Shown here piece after piece: positions 17,853-27,689 of a stretch of DNA of 64,000 nt. The notes beneath the pieces are model-generated. The model was not told where the DNA came from. It saw nothing but the letters and a program-made list of their open reading frames with translations, and searched no databases. How positions within the stretch are numbered: position 1 is the first letter of the stretch; the number at the start of each line of letters is the position of its first letter. The DNA is from Candidatus Krumholzibacteriota bacterium (GTDB lineage: Bacteria > Krumholzibacteriota > Krumholzibacteriia > LZORAL124-64-63), in contig JAKLEB010000001.1 of assembly GCA_022711765.1 (NCBI GenBank), forward strand, positions 1,346,694 through 1,410,693. The letters run 5' to 3'. The translations under genes were made by a program, and so were the position numbers.

Positions 17853-18848
17853 ATGAGCCGCCAACCCTCCCGCGTTCTCCTCGCCGCCGTCGCCGCGGCG
17901 CTCGTCGCCGGCACGGCGACCGCCGGCGACGTGTACCTCGGCATCACCATGTCCAGCCTCTCGGCAAGCATGTCCCGCGCCCTGCAGCTCGACGAGAAGG
18001 AGGGAGTCCTCGTGGACTCCGTCGTGGACGACTCGCCGGCTTCGGCCGCCGGCCTCGCCGCCGGCGACGTCATCGTCGCGATCGAGGGCGACCGTATCGA
18101 CGGGACCGCCGGCCTCTCGCGCGCCATCCGGAAGTACGAGCCCGAGCAGAAGGTCGCCATCGAGATCCTGCGCGACGGCAAGCGGCAGCGACTCGACGTG
18201 ACGCTCGGCGAGCGGCCCGAACGCGTGATCCGGATCTGGGGCGACGGGGACGATCTCAGCAAGGCCTGGAAGGACTCCGCCAAATCCTGGCAGGAAGCGG
18301 CCAAGTCGTGGTCGTGGCAAGACGAGGACGGCAACCCGAAGATCGTCATCGAGGGGCTCGCTCTGGACGGCCTCGATCGCGGCTTCCTCGGGATCGTCCC
18401 CGAGGACGCGGGCGACGGCAAGGGCGTCGAGGTCGCCGAGGTGATCGAGGACGGTCCGGCGGAGTCGGCGGGGATCGAGGAAGGCGACATCATCATCGCC
18501 CTCGACGACGAGGAGATCGGCGATTCCGCGGATCTGCACGACTTCCTGGCGGATACCGAGGCCGGGCAGGACATCGAGGTCCGCGTCCTGCGCGACGGCA
18601 AGAAGCAGGAGTTCGCGCTTGAGCTCGCGGAGGCGCCGGACCGGGTCGGCCTCGCCGAACTGTTCATGCCGCATGACTCGCGGCATCCCGCGATGCCCCG
18701 CTTCTTCGGGTACCACGGCGCCCCCGTGCCGCCGGACGCGCCCCAGCTCGAGGCGGAACGCGAAGACATGGACGAGATGAAGCGAGAGCTGGAGGAGCTC
18801 AGGGAGGAACTGGCGAAGCTGCGCGAGGAGCTCGAGAAGAAGAAGTGA
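17853..18848 (+). CDS. Secreted double-PDZ protein with coiled-coil tail
   Basis: 331 residues. The signal peptide (LLAAVAAALVAGTATAG, cleavage near residue 25) sends it to the periplasm. Two PDZ domains follow: about 28-120 (YLGITMSS ... DSPASAAGLAAGDVIVAIEG) and about 180-265 (GFLGIVPED ... GPAESAGIEEGDIIIALDDEE). A Trp/Lys/Ser-rich linker (SKAWKDSAKSWQEAAKSW) separates them. The last 45 residues are an acidic-basic heptad coiled coil (ELEELREELAKLREELEKKK). There is no trypsin or other protease domain, so it is an adaptor-like PDZ protein and not a DegP enzyme. GAAAGG precedes the ATG. A strong hairpin lies just after the stop. Confidence 0.82.
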   Translation: MSRQPSRVLLAAVAAALVAGTATAGDVYLGITMSSLSASMSRALQLDEKEGVLVDSVVDDSPASAAGLAAGDVIVAIEGDRIDGTAGLSRAIRKYEPEQKVAIEILRDGKRQRLDVTLGERPERVIRIWGDGDDLSKAWKDSAKSWQEAAKSWSWQDEDGNPKIVIEGLALDGLDRGFLGIVPEDAGDGKGVEVAEVIEDGPAESAGIEEGDIIIALDDEEIGDSADLHDFLADTEAGQDIEVRVLRDGKKQEFALELAEAPDRVGLAELFMPHDSRHPAMPRFFGYHGAPVPPDAPQLEAEREDMDEMKRELEELREELAKLREELEKKK

Positions 18849-18872
18849 CCGGACCGGTCAGGTTGCTCGGAC

Positions 18873-18903
18873 GCGGCCCCGTCGCCGGCGGCGACGGGGC
18901 CGC
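18873..18903. terminator. GC hairpin between converging genes
   Basis: Perfect 14-base inverted repeat (gcggccccgtcgcc and its complement, loop ggc) between the PDZ gene and the converging hydrolase gene. No T-run follows on either side, so it would act as a bidirectional GC-rich terminator or 3'-end stabiliser. Confidence 0.6.
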
Positions 18904-18933
18904 GGTCATGAGCGGTCGCCGCGGCATCCCGCG

Positions 18934-19788
18934 TCACGCCCCACGGGTGGACACCGTCAGCCCCTCGAGCCAGCGGCGCAGCGCGTCGACGTAGCGTGGT
19001 CCCCCTTCGACGCAGCCTCGCGCATGCGCGCCGCGGATCCTGAGCAGGAGCCGAGGCGGCGCCGCGCGTTCCACCAGTCGCCGCGCGTGGCCCACCGGCA
19101 CCGTGGCGTCGTCGACACTGTGAACGATGAGCTTGGGACAGCGGATGCGCGCCAGCCGGTCGGCATTGGCCAGGTCCAGGCGGATCACCTGGCGGACCGG
19201 GAGCCAGGGGTATCGGCGCGCCGCGACGTCGGCGGCGCAGGTGAACCCCGCCTCGAGCACCAGGGCGGCCGGACGCGCCGCCAGCGCGAGGTGCGTGGCG
19301 AGGCTCACGCCCAGACTCTCGGCAGCGATCACGATCCGGCCGGCGGGCACGCCGCGTGCGGCGGCGAGCCAGTCCCACGCAGCCCGCGCGTCGAGGTACA
19401 GACCCTTCTCGGAGGGCCGGCCGGCGCTCCGGCCGAAGCCGCGATAGTCGAGGGCGAGCACGTCGAAGCCCAGATCGTGCCAGAATCTCAGGGCGTCGAC
19501 GCGGTCGCCCAGATTCGTGTTGGCGCCGTGCAGGTAGAGCAGGGTGAACGGCCGGCCGGGCAGGGTCGCCGCCGGCTCCGGCGGCCCTGGCACCCACCAC
19601 GCGTGCAGAGCGACACCGTCCGCGGCGACGAGCGCGAGGTCCGTGAACGCGAGGCCGGCCGCGGCGGGCGTCGCCGCCAGGCCGCGCTTGGGCTTGAAGA
19701 AGAGCGTGTCCTGCCGGACGGCGAAGGCGAGGACCAGGGCGAGGTAGCCGAACCCGATCGCGAACAGCGCGACCAGCCCCGCCGTCAT
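18934..19788 (-). CDS. Alpha/beta hydrolase, membrane-anchored
   Basis: 284 residues of the BEM46/FrsA-like alpha/beta-hydrolase type. N-terminal helix about 3-22 (AGLVALFAIGFGYLALVLAF), then FTLLYLHGANTN (oxyanion strand), the nucleophile elbow IVIAAESLGVSLATHLAL (Ser in AESLG, GxSxG-like), KLIVHSVDDATVPVGHARRL (acid Asp) and IRGAHARGC (His). The triad is therefore complete. The substrate is unknown; relatives are esterases or peptidases at the membrane. The start overlaps the addA stop (ATGA), so it is the last gene of the addB-addA-hydrolase operon. Confidence 0.85.
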   Translation of the reverse strand: MTAGLVALFAIGFGYLALVLAFAVRQDTLFFKPKRGLAATPAAAGLAFTDLALVAADGVALHAWWVPGPPEPAATLPGRPFTLLYLHGANTNLGDRVDALRFWHDLGFDVLALDYRGFGRSAGRPSEKGLYLDARAAWDWLAAARGVPAGRIVIAAESLGVSLATHLALAARPAALVLEAGFTCAADVAARRYPWLPVRQVIRLDLANADRLARIRCPKLIVHSVDDATVPVGHARRLVERAAPPRLLLRIRGAHARGCVEGGPRYVDALRRWLEGLTVSTRGA

Positions 19789-22700
19789 CCGGTCACCTCC
19801 GTGATGCGGTCGCCGGCCCGGGCCGGGTCGGTCCAGACCAGCCAGCAGCGGATCTCGCGATCGGGATAGAGCACGGCGAGCGCGTCCCGATAGGCCCTCA
19901 ACTGCGGGCGGTAATGGTCGACGAGGCTCGAGAACTGCTCGGGCGCGACCCGGTTCGACTTGTAGTCGATGACGTCGACCCGGCCGGGACGCAGCACCAG
20001 CCGATCGATGTAGCCCGTCACCCGACGCTCCGGTCCAGCGCCGCCCAGCCGATGCATCACCGGGACCTCGCTCAGTCCCCGGCCGCCCTGATCGGCGGGA
20101 GCGAAGATCCAGCCGAGCGCAGGATCCTCGTAGACCGCGCGCGCCTCCTCCCAGTCCGCGCGGAGCAGCGGATCCGCCGGCGGCTGCGTCGGCAGTCCAC
20201 CGAGCGCGCAGGCGCGTTCGAGCCAGACGTGGACGCGGGTGCCGCGGCGGATCGCCGGCGTGTCGCGGCGAGACGGCGGCGACGGCGGCGTGTCCGGCTC
20301 GTCGGCATCCTCGCGGCGCGCCGGCGACGCGGCGCGGTCGTCGTCGAGGTCCGAGGGCCGGACGAGCTGGTACCGCGGGGCCAGCGGCGGCGGCGTCCAG
20401 ACGAAGACGCGGTCGAGGGTGGTCCGGGCGCGCGTCTTTGGGTCGGCGACGGGCGCCGAGGCGCCGTCCGATGGCTCGCGCGCGGACGTCTCGGCCTGGA
20501 ACGCCGCGACGGTACGCCAGCGGCCATTCCGGCCGGCCTGGCCCTCGTCGGCCTCGGCGAGCCAGTCCAGGTAGCTGCGCTGCTCGGCGTCGCCGCCGGC
20601 CCGATCGCCGCGACCGCCCAGGACGTAGAGGCGGTCGCGGGCTCGCGTCATCGCCACGTAGAGAACGTGCGCCTCCTCCTCGCGCAGGCGCGCGAGCGCC
20701 CGCTCGCGCGGTCGGGCGAGGGGAACCGGCAGCGCCGCGCCGCCCGCGAGCCGGGGCCCCGAGTAGTCGGGCGTTCGCACGTCGTGGAGCCACGGGCCTG
20801 ACGACGACGCGGGTCCCAACAGCAGCGCCTCGGTGGTTTCGCGGACCGGGACCGCGGCGTCGACCAGGATCACGACCGGTCCCTCGAGGCCCTTGGACGC
20901 GTGCACGGTCATCACCCGCACCCGGCCCGTCGTGACGTCTCCGGGCAGCGAACCCTCCTCCTCGCCGCCGAGCCGGTCGGCCAGTTCCAGTTCCGCCACG
21001 AAATCTCGCAAGCTGCCGCCGCGCGCCTCGGCCGCGAGTGCGAGGTCCAGGACCCGCAGCAGGTTGAAGCGCGCCTGCTCGCCGCCCGCGGTCTCCGCCC
21101 GCTCGAGGAGTTCGCCCTCGCGAAAGATCCGGCGCAGGAGGTCGTGCAGCGGCAAGAGGCCCGCGAGCCGGAACCAGCCGTCGAGGTGTGCGGCCGCGGC
21201 GCCGGGCGGCGGCGCCTGGCGCAGGACCTCGCGCAGGCTCCGGCGGCGGCCGCCGAGCCGCGCGGCGAGGAGCGCCTGGACCTCGGACTCGGGCACGCGG
21301 CAGAGCGGCGAGCGGAGGACGGTCGCGCCGGCGGTGTCGTCGGCGGGGAAGGTGAGCCAGCGCAGGAGCGCGAGCAGGTCCTGGACCTCGCGACCGCGGG
21401 CCAGCAGCCCGCGGCTGGCGGGCGTGAACGGAATGCCGGCCTGGCGAAGCGCCGCCTCGTAGGTCGCGAGGTGGGTCTTCGTGCGCGCCAGCACGAGGAT
21501 GTCGCTGTAGAGCAGCGGCCGCGCGACGACGCCGGCCCCCGCGGGATCCTGGCTCCAGGTCGGGACCGAGCCGTCGACCAGCCGGCGCACGAGGTCGACC
21601 ACGGCCGCGGCGGCGCGTTCATGGCCGCTCTTGTCCTCGTCGGCGGTGAACGGCTCGACGAGCCGGACGGTCCCCCGATCCTCGCCGCGGCTCCAGCTCT
21701 GGCGCACGCCGGCCGCCGCCGCGCCCAGGAAGCCCGCCAGCGGCTCCCGAGTGAAGAGATCGCCGACCGCCTCCACGATCCCGGGCAGGCTCCGGTAGTT
21801 GATCGGCAGGCGCTGGACGGCCTGCTCGCCGCCGGCGTGAGCGCCCGCCGCCTGCGCGACCAGGTCGCAGGCCTCGGCGAAGACCGCCGGCTCCGCGCCG
21901 CGAAAGGCGTAGATCGACTGCTTGACGTCGCCCACCACGAAGGCCGTGCGCGGCGGGACGCCGCCGGCCAGGAGCTCCGCGACCAGCGGCCGCAAGAGGT
22001 CCCACTGGTTGCGATTCGTGTCCTGGAACTCGTCGAGCAGGATGTGGTCGAGGCGCGCGTCGAGCCGGAAGTGGATCGTGTCGCCGATCGCGGGATCGGA
22101 CAGCAGGCGCAGCGCGAGCTCCTCGAGGTCCTGGAAATCCACGACGCGGTCGCGCCGCTTGGCGAGGGCGTAGAGATCGAGGGCGCGCAGCCCGTGGCGA
22201 AGCAGCGCCCGGTTGCGCTCCAGCAGGTCGAGCAGGCGCGCGCGGGCGATCAGATCGAGCACTGGACCGGCGACCTGCGCGAAGACCGCGTTGCGGGCGG
22301 CCTTGGTCGGACCGCGCCCGTTGACCGCGCGCAGCTTGCCGTCGTCCGTCACCAGCAGCGACCACGCCTCGGCCGCGACCTCGGCGAACGCGGCGGGATC
22401 GGCCGCCAGGCGCGCCGCCGCGGCCCGCGCGCCGTCGCGCAGACCGTCCGCCTGCCGGCGCAGGCCGTCCGTGACGCCAGCGGCGGCATCGACCGCCACG
22501 ATCGCGCCGACGCCGGATCCCGCGAGGTCGCGGAGCGCCGCCGCGAGCTCGGGCGCGATCCGCTCGGGCCGCGGCTCCGCCTCGTCCTGCCACGGCGTGC
22601 CGGCGAGCAGCGTGCGCTGCAGGTCCGCGACGAGCGCGCCGGCGCACGCGGCCAGCGGCCGTCCGAGCGTGGCCGCGACCGGACCCGACGGCGGCGCGAC

Positions 22701-23330
22701 CCGGTCGAGCCAGCGCTGCAGGTGCACGCGCCGCGCGAACAGCGCCGCGACCCTGGCGCGCGCGCCCGCCGCGGTGTCGGCAAGGCCGGCATAGCTCGCC
22801 GCCGCCTCGGGGTCCCGCGCCAGCTCCAGCTCGAGACGGTCGAGCGCCTCGGCGCGGTACTCCGCCTCCTGCCGCTCGTCGAGGACCGCGAACCGCGGAT
22901 CGAGCCCCGCCTCGACGGCGAACCGGCCCAGGACCTTCTGGCAGAACGCGTGCATGGTGTCGATGCACAGGCCGACCGGGTCCTCGAGCAGGACCTCGTG
23001 GAACCAGGCGGCGCGCTCGCGCTCGGCCGGCGTCGGCGAGCGGCCGAAGAGCTCGGTGAGAGCCGCCGCGAGGCCCGGACCGTCGAGGCTCGCGAGCCGG
23101 CCAGCCTGCGCCTGCAGCCTCGACTGGATCTCGACCGTGGCCTTGCGCGTGAAGGTGATCGCGAGAACCGCGCGCGGGTCGACCCCGGGATCGGTCAGGC
23201 AGAGCCTCAGGAACCGGTTGACGAGCACCGTGGTCTTGCCGGAGCCGGCGCCGGCCTCGAGAGCGAACGACCGCCCCGGTCCGGCCGCGAGGCGGTGGAC
23301 GTCGGCCGCGGATCGCTGCTGGTCGCTCAC
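19785..23330 (-). CDS. addA: AddA helicase-nuclease subunit
   Basis: 1181 residues. UvrD-like superfamily 1 helicase plus nuclease that, with AddB, resects double-strand DNA breaks for recombination. Walker A is GAGSGKT (27-33); ILLDEFQDTNRNQWDLL is motif II; FVVGDVKQSIYAFRGAEP is motif III; VMTVHASKGLEGPVVIL and LYVAMTRARDRLYV are motifs V and VI. The C-terminal nuclease shows VTGYIDRLVL ... VDVIDYKSNR, the PD-(D/E)XK core. The GTG start at 23330 overlaps the addB stop (GTGA), and the protein then begins directly before the Q-motif-like DQQRSA. All key residues are present. Confidence 0.96.
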   Translation of the reverse strand: MSDQQRSAADVHRLAAGPGRSFALEAGAGSGKTTVLVNRFLRLCLTDPGVDPRAVLAITFTRKATVEIQSRLQAQAGRLASLDGPGLAAALTELFGRSPTPAERERAAWFHEVLLEDPVGLCIDTMHAFCQKVLGRFAVEAGLDPRFAVLDERQEAEYRAEALDRLELELARDPEAAASYAGLADTAAGARARVAALFARRVHLQRWLDRVAPPSGPVAATLGRPLAACAGALVADLQRTLLAGTPWQDEAEPRPERIAPELAAALRDLAGSGVGAIVAVDAAAGVTDGLRRQADGLRDGARAAAARLAADPAAFAEVAAEAWSLLVTDDGKLRAVNGRGPTKAARNAVFAQVAGPVLDLIARARLLDLLERNRALLRHGLRALDLYALAKRRDRVVDFQDLEELALRLLSDPAIGDTIHFRLDARLDHILLDEFQDTNRNQWDLLRPLVAELLAGGVPPRTAFVVGDVKQSIYAFRGAEPAVFAEACDLVAQAAGAHAGGEQAVQRLPINYRSLPGIVEAVGDLFTREPLAGFLGAAAAGVRQSWSRGEDRGTVRLVEPFTADEDKSGHERAAAAVVDLVRRLVDGSVPTWSQDPAGAGVVARPLLYSDILVLARTKTHLATYEAALRQAGIPFTPASRGLLARGREVQDLLALLRWLTFPADDTAGATVLRSPLCRVPESEVQALLAARLGGRRRSLREVLRQAPPPGAAAAHLDGWFRLAGLLPLHDLLRRIFREGELLERAETAGGEQARFNLLRVLDLALAAEARGGSLRDFVAELELADRLGGEEEGSLPGDVTTGRVRVMTVHASKGLEGPVVILVDAAVPVRETTEALLLGPASSSGPWLHDVRTPDYSGPRLAGGAALPVPLARPRERALARLREEEAHVLYVAMTRARDRLYVLGGRGDRAGGDAEQRSYLDWLAEADEGQAGRNGRWRTVAAFQAETSAREPSDGASAPVADPKTRARTTLDRVFVWTPPPLAPRYQLVRPSDLDDDRAASPARREDADEPDTPPSPPSRRDTPAIRRGTRVHVWLERACALGGLPTQPPADPLLRADWEEARAVYEDPALGWIFAPADQGGRGLSEVPVMHRLGGAGPERRVTGYIDRLVLRPGRVDVIDYKSNRVAPEQFSSLVDHYRPQLRAYRDALAVLYPDREIRCWLVWTDPARAGDRITEVTG

Positions 23331-26300
23331 GGCTCCCCCTTCCGGGTCGCGGCGAGCATGGCCGCGACGCGCGCGGCGAGCGCGGACCCGCCGTCGCGCT
23401 CCTCGAGGCGGCAGACGCCGCGGAATTCGCAGGCGCGGCACGGCAGCTGGCCGGCGGCCTCCGCCTCCTTCCAGTCGGGGACCAGCGCGTACGGCACGGC
23501 CGGGTCGAGGATCGCCAGGGCCTGGTCGAGGATCGCGCTCACGCCGGCCTGCAACTCGTCGCCGGGCTGGAGGTGCGGCCGGGCGGGCAGGCCGAGTCCG
23601 CGGCGGCTCAACCCGTAGAATCCGGCGTGGTCCACCCGCCAGCCGCCGCCGCCGGACGGTGCCGGCAGGCCGGCCACGGTGCCCGCCTCGACGGCGAGCG
23701 CGTAGAGGGCCAGCTGCAGATCGCGACCGTCGCTGACGCGCCGCCGCGCCGGGATCGCGCCGGTCTTGTAGTCGACGACCGCGGCGAACGGCGTGCCGTC
23801 GACGCGCACGTCCACGCGGTCGATGTAACCGCGGAGCTGGACGCCGCCGAGCGCTTCCGGCACGGCCGGCGCGGGGACGCCGCGCGTCGCGAGCCACGCC
23901 GCGGCCGCGGCGAGGGTCACCGCGAACTCCGCCTCGAGGGCGAGCGGGCGCCACACGGCGGCCCGCGCGCTCTCGAACGCGACCAGCTCGGGCCCGAGCG
24001 CGAGGAACGAGCGGAGCGCGACCGCCGCGCCCGGCAGATCCCCGCCGCAGCGCTCGAAGACCTTGACGGCTCCGGCATGCAGGAGATCGAGCGCCTCGCC
24101 GGGCTGCCCGGCGGCGAGGACCTGCTGCGCCGGTCCGGCCGGCTCGAGCCACCGCTTCATCGCCGCGTGAGCGAGGTTGCCCAGGGTGAGCGGCGTGAAC
24201 GCGGCCTCGAGCGGGTCCGGCCGCCGCAGCCCGAGCGCGCTCGCGAGCAGGAACCGATACGGGCACTCGCGATAGAGCTGCATCGCGCTGTGGCTGAGCC
24301 GGGCCGGCGGTCGGACCGCCGGCGCCGGGATCGGTTCGGGTTCGGCCCGGAATGCCGCCTCCGGCGCGGCGAGCTCCGCCGCGTCCGGCACGCGCCGGCG
24401 CGGCAGCGGCTCGTCGCCGGCGTCGGCGACCGCTCCTGGCGCCACCATCTGCAACCGCTGCACGAGCGGCGACGGCAGCGCGTCCTGCGCCTCCCTCGTG
24501 CGGGACCAGGTCAGCGTGACGCGCGGCGCGACGTGCAACAGGCGCAGGAAGAGCTCGGCGTCGCGCACGGCGCGGTCGCGCCAGGTGTCCAGCTCGAGCG
24601 CCCGCCGGAGTCGGTCCCCCAGAAGGAGCGGCCGCGCGAGCCGCCCCGGAAAGACGTCCTGGTTGAGGCCGGCGAGGATCACGTGGTCGGCGTGCTCGAG
24701 ACGCGCCTCCACGAGACCCATGAGACGCACGGGCAGGTCTCGCTGCCGGTGCGGGCGGACCTCGAACGCCGGGTCGGCGACGAGGGCGGCGAGCGCGGCC
24801 GAGAACTCCTCGATCGTCGCACGCTGGAGGCGCGCCGCGACCTGCTCCAGCGCGCCGAGCAGGCCGTCCACGGCGCCGAGGTCGGCGAAATCGCCGCGCG
24901 GCTCGCGGTCGCCGCCGAGCGGGTGGTCCGGAGCGAGGCGCGACCACGCCGACCTCAGGTCCCCGAGGAGGACCGGCCATTCGCGGCGGATGTCGTCCGT
25001 CGCGGCGAGCGGCGCGAACGCCGCCGCGAGGTCCGACACGAAGGTCCTCAGCCTCCAGCGCCGCTGGCCCCGAGACAGCTCGTCGTCGTCCCGGGCGATC
25101 GCTTCCAGCGCGCCCAGCCCGCGCCGCGCGGTGCCGGCGCGGCGCACCGCCGCCTCGAGGACCTGCACCTTGACCGCGTGGCCGGGGCGCTCCGCGGTGG
25201 TCCCGATCCGGACGTACGGATGCGTGAGCACCTCGAAGAGCGCGGTGAAGGACCAGCCGCCGGCCACGGTGGCGACGAGGTCGCGCAGCAGGCGGCCGGC
25301 CGCAAGACTCGCGAGGGGCCTGCCGCGAGTATCGTCCACGTCGACCCCGGCGTCGCGCAGCTGCGCCGCGATGCGGGCCGCGAGGCCGCGATCCGGGCAG
25401 GCCACGAGCACGGTCGGGACCCTGCCCGGCTCGGCGCCGGCGAGGGCGCGACACACGGTCCGCGCCACCTCGCGGCTCTCGTGCTCGGGCTCGCGGCACC
25501 GGCAGAGCCGGATCGGGCCGCCGGCCGCGAGCTGCCGGCCCGCGGCCGCGAGGCCGCCGAGGCGCGCCGGCAGATCCGGGGCGGCGAACGAGCTCTCGAG
25601 CGGCGCGCGCGCGCACAGCCGCTCGGCGAGGCGGCGGATCGCGCGCAGCGGATGAGCCGGCGAGTTCGCGTCGCGGTACGTCGCCAGCAACAGGCGGGAC
25701 CGCGGATCGTCCGCGCTCGCGGTGAGCCAGTGCGTGGGGACGCCGCGCTCGACGAGGCTCGCGAGCAGGTCGGCCGTCATCCGGTCGAGCCGGCCCAGGT
25801 GCGCGGCCGCGACCAGCGCCGGCAGTCCGCCGGGCCAGTGGCGACCGGCGCGCTCGGACGCCTCGCGACGCCGGTCGACGTGGTCGTGGGGCAGGATCTC
25901 GCGGTACAGGCGCCAGGCGACGCGGACCTTGTCGAGGTCCGCGAGCAGAGCGTCCTCGCCGCCCTCCTCGGCGTGGCCGAGCACGCGGGCGTCGTCGCGC
26001 CCGGCGAGCACGAGGTCCTCCTGCCGCGCGAGGCGCACCTCGTCGAAGAGCGCCAACAGCTCGCCCGCGATCCCGGGCGCCGCTTCCGGGCGGCCGCGCA
26101 GCCAGTCCAGGCACGCCAGCCGCGGTCCCAGCAGCAGCGGCCGCAGCGCGGGGTCGGGCAGGTCGCCGCCGTCGAGCCCCAGCAGGTCGGCGAGGTGATC
26201 AGCGAGCCGCGCAGGGGTCAGGATCCGCGGCAACAGGAGGGCCGCCGTCGAGGACGCCTCCCCGAGCGCGTGCGCGAGCTGGCCGCAGGCGCGACTCGAC

Positions 26301-26425
26301 GGCAGCAGCACGAGCACGCTCGCCAGGTCCTCCGGGGCCGGACCGGGACGGTGCGCGAGCAGCCAGCGGGACAACGCCGGCAAGATCGGCTCGCCGAGCG
26401 GCAGTGGATCGAGCTGCAGGGGCAT
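23327..26425 (-). CDS. addB: AddB nuclease subunit of the AddAB complex
   Basis: 1032 residues. Partner of AddA in double-strand-break processing. The N-terminal helicase-like region lacks a usable Walker A (VLVLLPSSRACGQL where GxxGxGK would be), as in the proteobacterial AddB branch. The C-terminal PD-(D/E)XK nuclease carries QLRGYIDRVDV and FAAVVDYKTGAIP. The four iron-sulfur cysteines are in place: one in LYRECPYRF and three in CRACEFRGVC. The ATG at 26425 (MPLQLDPLPLGEPILPAL) is preferred over upstream in-frame codons. It is the first gene of the operon. Confidence 0.93.
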   Translation of the reverse strand: MPLQLDPLPLGEPILPALSRWLLAHRPGPAPEDLASVLVLLPSSRACGQLAHALGEASSTAALLLPRILTPARLADHLADLLGLDGGDLPDPALRPLLLGPRLACLDWLRGRPEAAPGIAGELLALFDEVRLARQEDLVLAGRDDARVLGHAEEGGEDALLADLDKVRVAWRLYREILPHDHVDRRREASERAGRHWPGGLPALVAAAHLGRLDRMTADLLASLVERGVPTHWLTASADDPRSRLLLATYRDANSPAHPLRAIRRLAERLCARAPLESSFAAPDLPARLGGLAAAGRQLAAGGPIRLCRCREPEHESREVARTVCRALAGAEPGRVPTVLVACPDRGLAARIAAQLRDAGVDVDDTRGRPLASLAAGRLLRDLVATVAGGWSFTALFEVLTHPYVRIGTTAERPGHAVKVQVLEAAVRRAGTARRGLGALEAIARDDDELSRGQRRWRLRTFVSDLAAAFAPLAATDDIRREWPVLLGDLRSAWSRLAPDHPLGGDREPRGDFADLGAVDGLLGALEQVAARLQRATIEEFSAALAALVADPAFEVRPHRQRDLPVRLMGLVEARLEHADHVILAGLNQDVFPGRLARPLLLGDRLRRALELDTWRDRAVRDAELFLRLLHVAPRVTLTWSRTREAQDALPSPLVQRLQMVAPGAVADAGDEPLPRRRVPDAAELAAPEAAFRAEPEPIPAPAVRPPARLSHSAMQLYRECPYRFLLASALGLRRPDPLEAAFTPLTLGNLAHAAMKRWLEPAGPAQQVLAAGQPGEALDLLHAGAVKVFERCGGDLPGAAVALRSFLALGPELVAFESARAAVWRPLALEAEFAVTLAAAAAWLATRGVPAPAVPEALGGVQLRGYIDRVDVRVDGTPFAAVVDYKTGAIPARRRVSDGRDLQLALYALAVEAGTVAGLPAPSGGGGWRVDHAGFYGLSRRGLGLPARPHLQPGDELQAGVSAILDQALAILDPAVPYALVPDWKEAEAAGQLPCRACEFRGVCRLEERDGGSALAARVAAMLAATRKGEP

Positions 26426-26543
26426 GATCGGATCCCCGGTGCGGGCCACGCGTGGTCGCCATCGTACCATGCGCGGCGAGGCTGGACACCTGTTGAATGC
26501 GCGCGCCTGCGCCTGCTGCAGCCGTCACCCCCCGCGCGCAGAT

Positions 26544-26580
26544 CTTGCCGGTTCCGGGTCGATCCTGCCCACCCGGCAAG
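26544..26580. repeat. Inverted repeat upstream of the DUF4402 gene
   Basis: cttgccgg (26544-26551) and ccggcaag (26573-26580) can form an eight-pair stem with a loop of about 20 bases in the 254-base gap between addB and the DUF4402 gene. Its role is unclear. No T-run follows. The rest of the gap shows nothing recognisable. Confidence 0.3.
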
Positions 26581-26679
26581 ATTGTCCTCAAGGTCTCGCG
26601 CGGTGGTGCCGAACACACTCGACGACCAGGTCAGCGGCACCCGGCTCTCGAACGGCATCGGCAGCGAACGGAGCAACCC

Positions 26680-27186
26680 ATGCGTGCCATCGTCGCGTTC
26701 CTCGCCTGCGTCTTCGCGGTCGCCCTGCCCGCCTCCGCGGTCGACCTGGCGACCAACGCGGTCGTCGACATCGTCCTCGGCATCACGATCACCCAGACGA
26801 CCTCGCTCAATTTCGGCGTCCTCGTGCTCGACAACGGCGTCGTGACGGTCTCGCCCGTCGACGGGACCTACACCGACGCCGACAACCTGATCTTCGACGC
26901 CACGGACATCAACCAGGGCGTCTTCGACGTCGCCACGAACCCCGGCGTCGACATCACGGTCATTTGCACGGCCGGCGCCCTGCCGCCGGGCCTGATCATG
27001 GGGTCGTTCACCGCCGACTGGGCGAACGGCGGCGCTCCCGGCCCCGTGCCGCGCCCCCGCACCACCGCCGCCGCCACCGAGGTCCTCGAGATCGGCGCCA
27101 GCCTGGCCATCGACCGCACCGTCGCCACCCCCACCGGTGGCACGCCGGCCCTGCTGCCCTACACGGTCTCGGTGACCTTCCAGTAG
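26680..27186 (+). CDS. Secreted DUF4402-like protein
   Basis: 168 residues. The signal peptide (MRAIVAFLACVFAVALPASA) gives a mature exported protein. ITITQTTSLNFGVLVLDNGVVTVSP is the typical first strand pair of DUF4402 proteins, and the short all-beta sequence ends in PYTVSVTFQ. Members are small surface or periplasmic proteins of pilus-like beta-sandwich appearance with no assigned function. A Cys at ITVICTA is the only cysteine of the mature part. A near-perfect rho-independent terminator follows, so it is a single-gene unit. Confidence 0.7.
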   Translation: MRAIVAFLACVFAVALPASAVDLATNAVVDIVLGITITQTTSLNFGVLVLDNGVVTVSPVDGTYTDADNLIFDATDINQGVFDVATNPGVDITVICTAGALPPGLIMGSFTADWANGGAPGPVPRPRTTAAATEVLEIGASLAIDRTVATPTGGTPALLPYTVSVTFQ

Positions 27187-27242
27187 TCTCCGGGGTCGGG
27201 CGTCCCCGGACGACGCCGGTCCGCAAGGATCGGGAACGCGAG

Positions 27243-27287
27243 ACCGGACCCGGCCGCTCCGCGGGGAGTTGGTCGGGTCCGGTTTTT
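27243..27287 (+). terminator. Rho-independent terminator after the DUF4402 gene
   Basis: Ten-base perfect stem accggacccg (27243-27252) and cgggtccggt (27274-27283), followed by tttttc. It ends the DUF4402 transcript. Confidence 0.85.
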
Positions 27288-27350
27288 CGGATGGGCGCAC
27301 GCACGATTCGGCACTATGCTCTGGCCGGTCACCGTGACAAGGAGAAGCCC

Positions 27351-27689
27351 ATGAACCAGTCGTCCACCGGTCTGAGCGAGAACGTCGCCGGCGCCCTCTG
27401 CTACTCGCTGCTCTGGATCACCGGTCTCATCTTCCTGCTGGTCGAGCGGAGCAGCGGCTACGTTCGTTTTCACGCCATGCAGTCGCTGCTGGTCTTCGGT
27501 CTGATCTCCGTCGCCGGCGTCGTGGTCCAGCTGCTGCCCGGGGTCGGCGCGTTCCTCGGCGGCGTGCTCGGCCTCCTGGCCGTCGTGCTGTGGATCGTGC
27601 TCATGGTCAAGGCCTGGCAGGGCGAGCGCTTCAAGCTGCCGCTGATCGGCGACGAGGCCGAGCGGCAGGCCGCGCGCATGGCGCCTTGA
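27351..27689 (+). CDS. DUF4870-like small membrane protein
   Basis: 112 residues with three hydrophobic helices: AGALCYSLLWITGLIFLLVE, YVRFHAMQSLLVFGLISVAG and FLGGVLGLLAVVLWIVLMVKA. The pattern GLIFLLVERSSGYVRFHAMQS is the hallmark of DUF4870/YtpI-like (former Tic20-like) proteins. Function unknown. GGAGAAG precedes the ATG. A -10-like tatgct at 27315-27320 lies 31 bases before the start, without a good -35. The stop overlaps the TTG start of tag by four bases. Confidence 0.75.
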   Translation: MNQSSTGLSENVAGALCYSLLWITGLIFLLVERSSGYVRFHAMQSLLVFGLISVAGVVVQLLPGVGAFLGGVLGLLAVVLWIVLMVKAWQGERFKLPLIGDEAERQAARMAP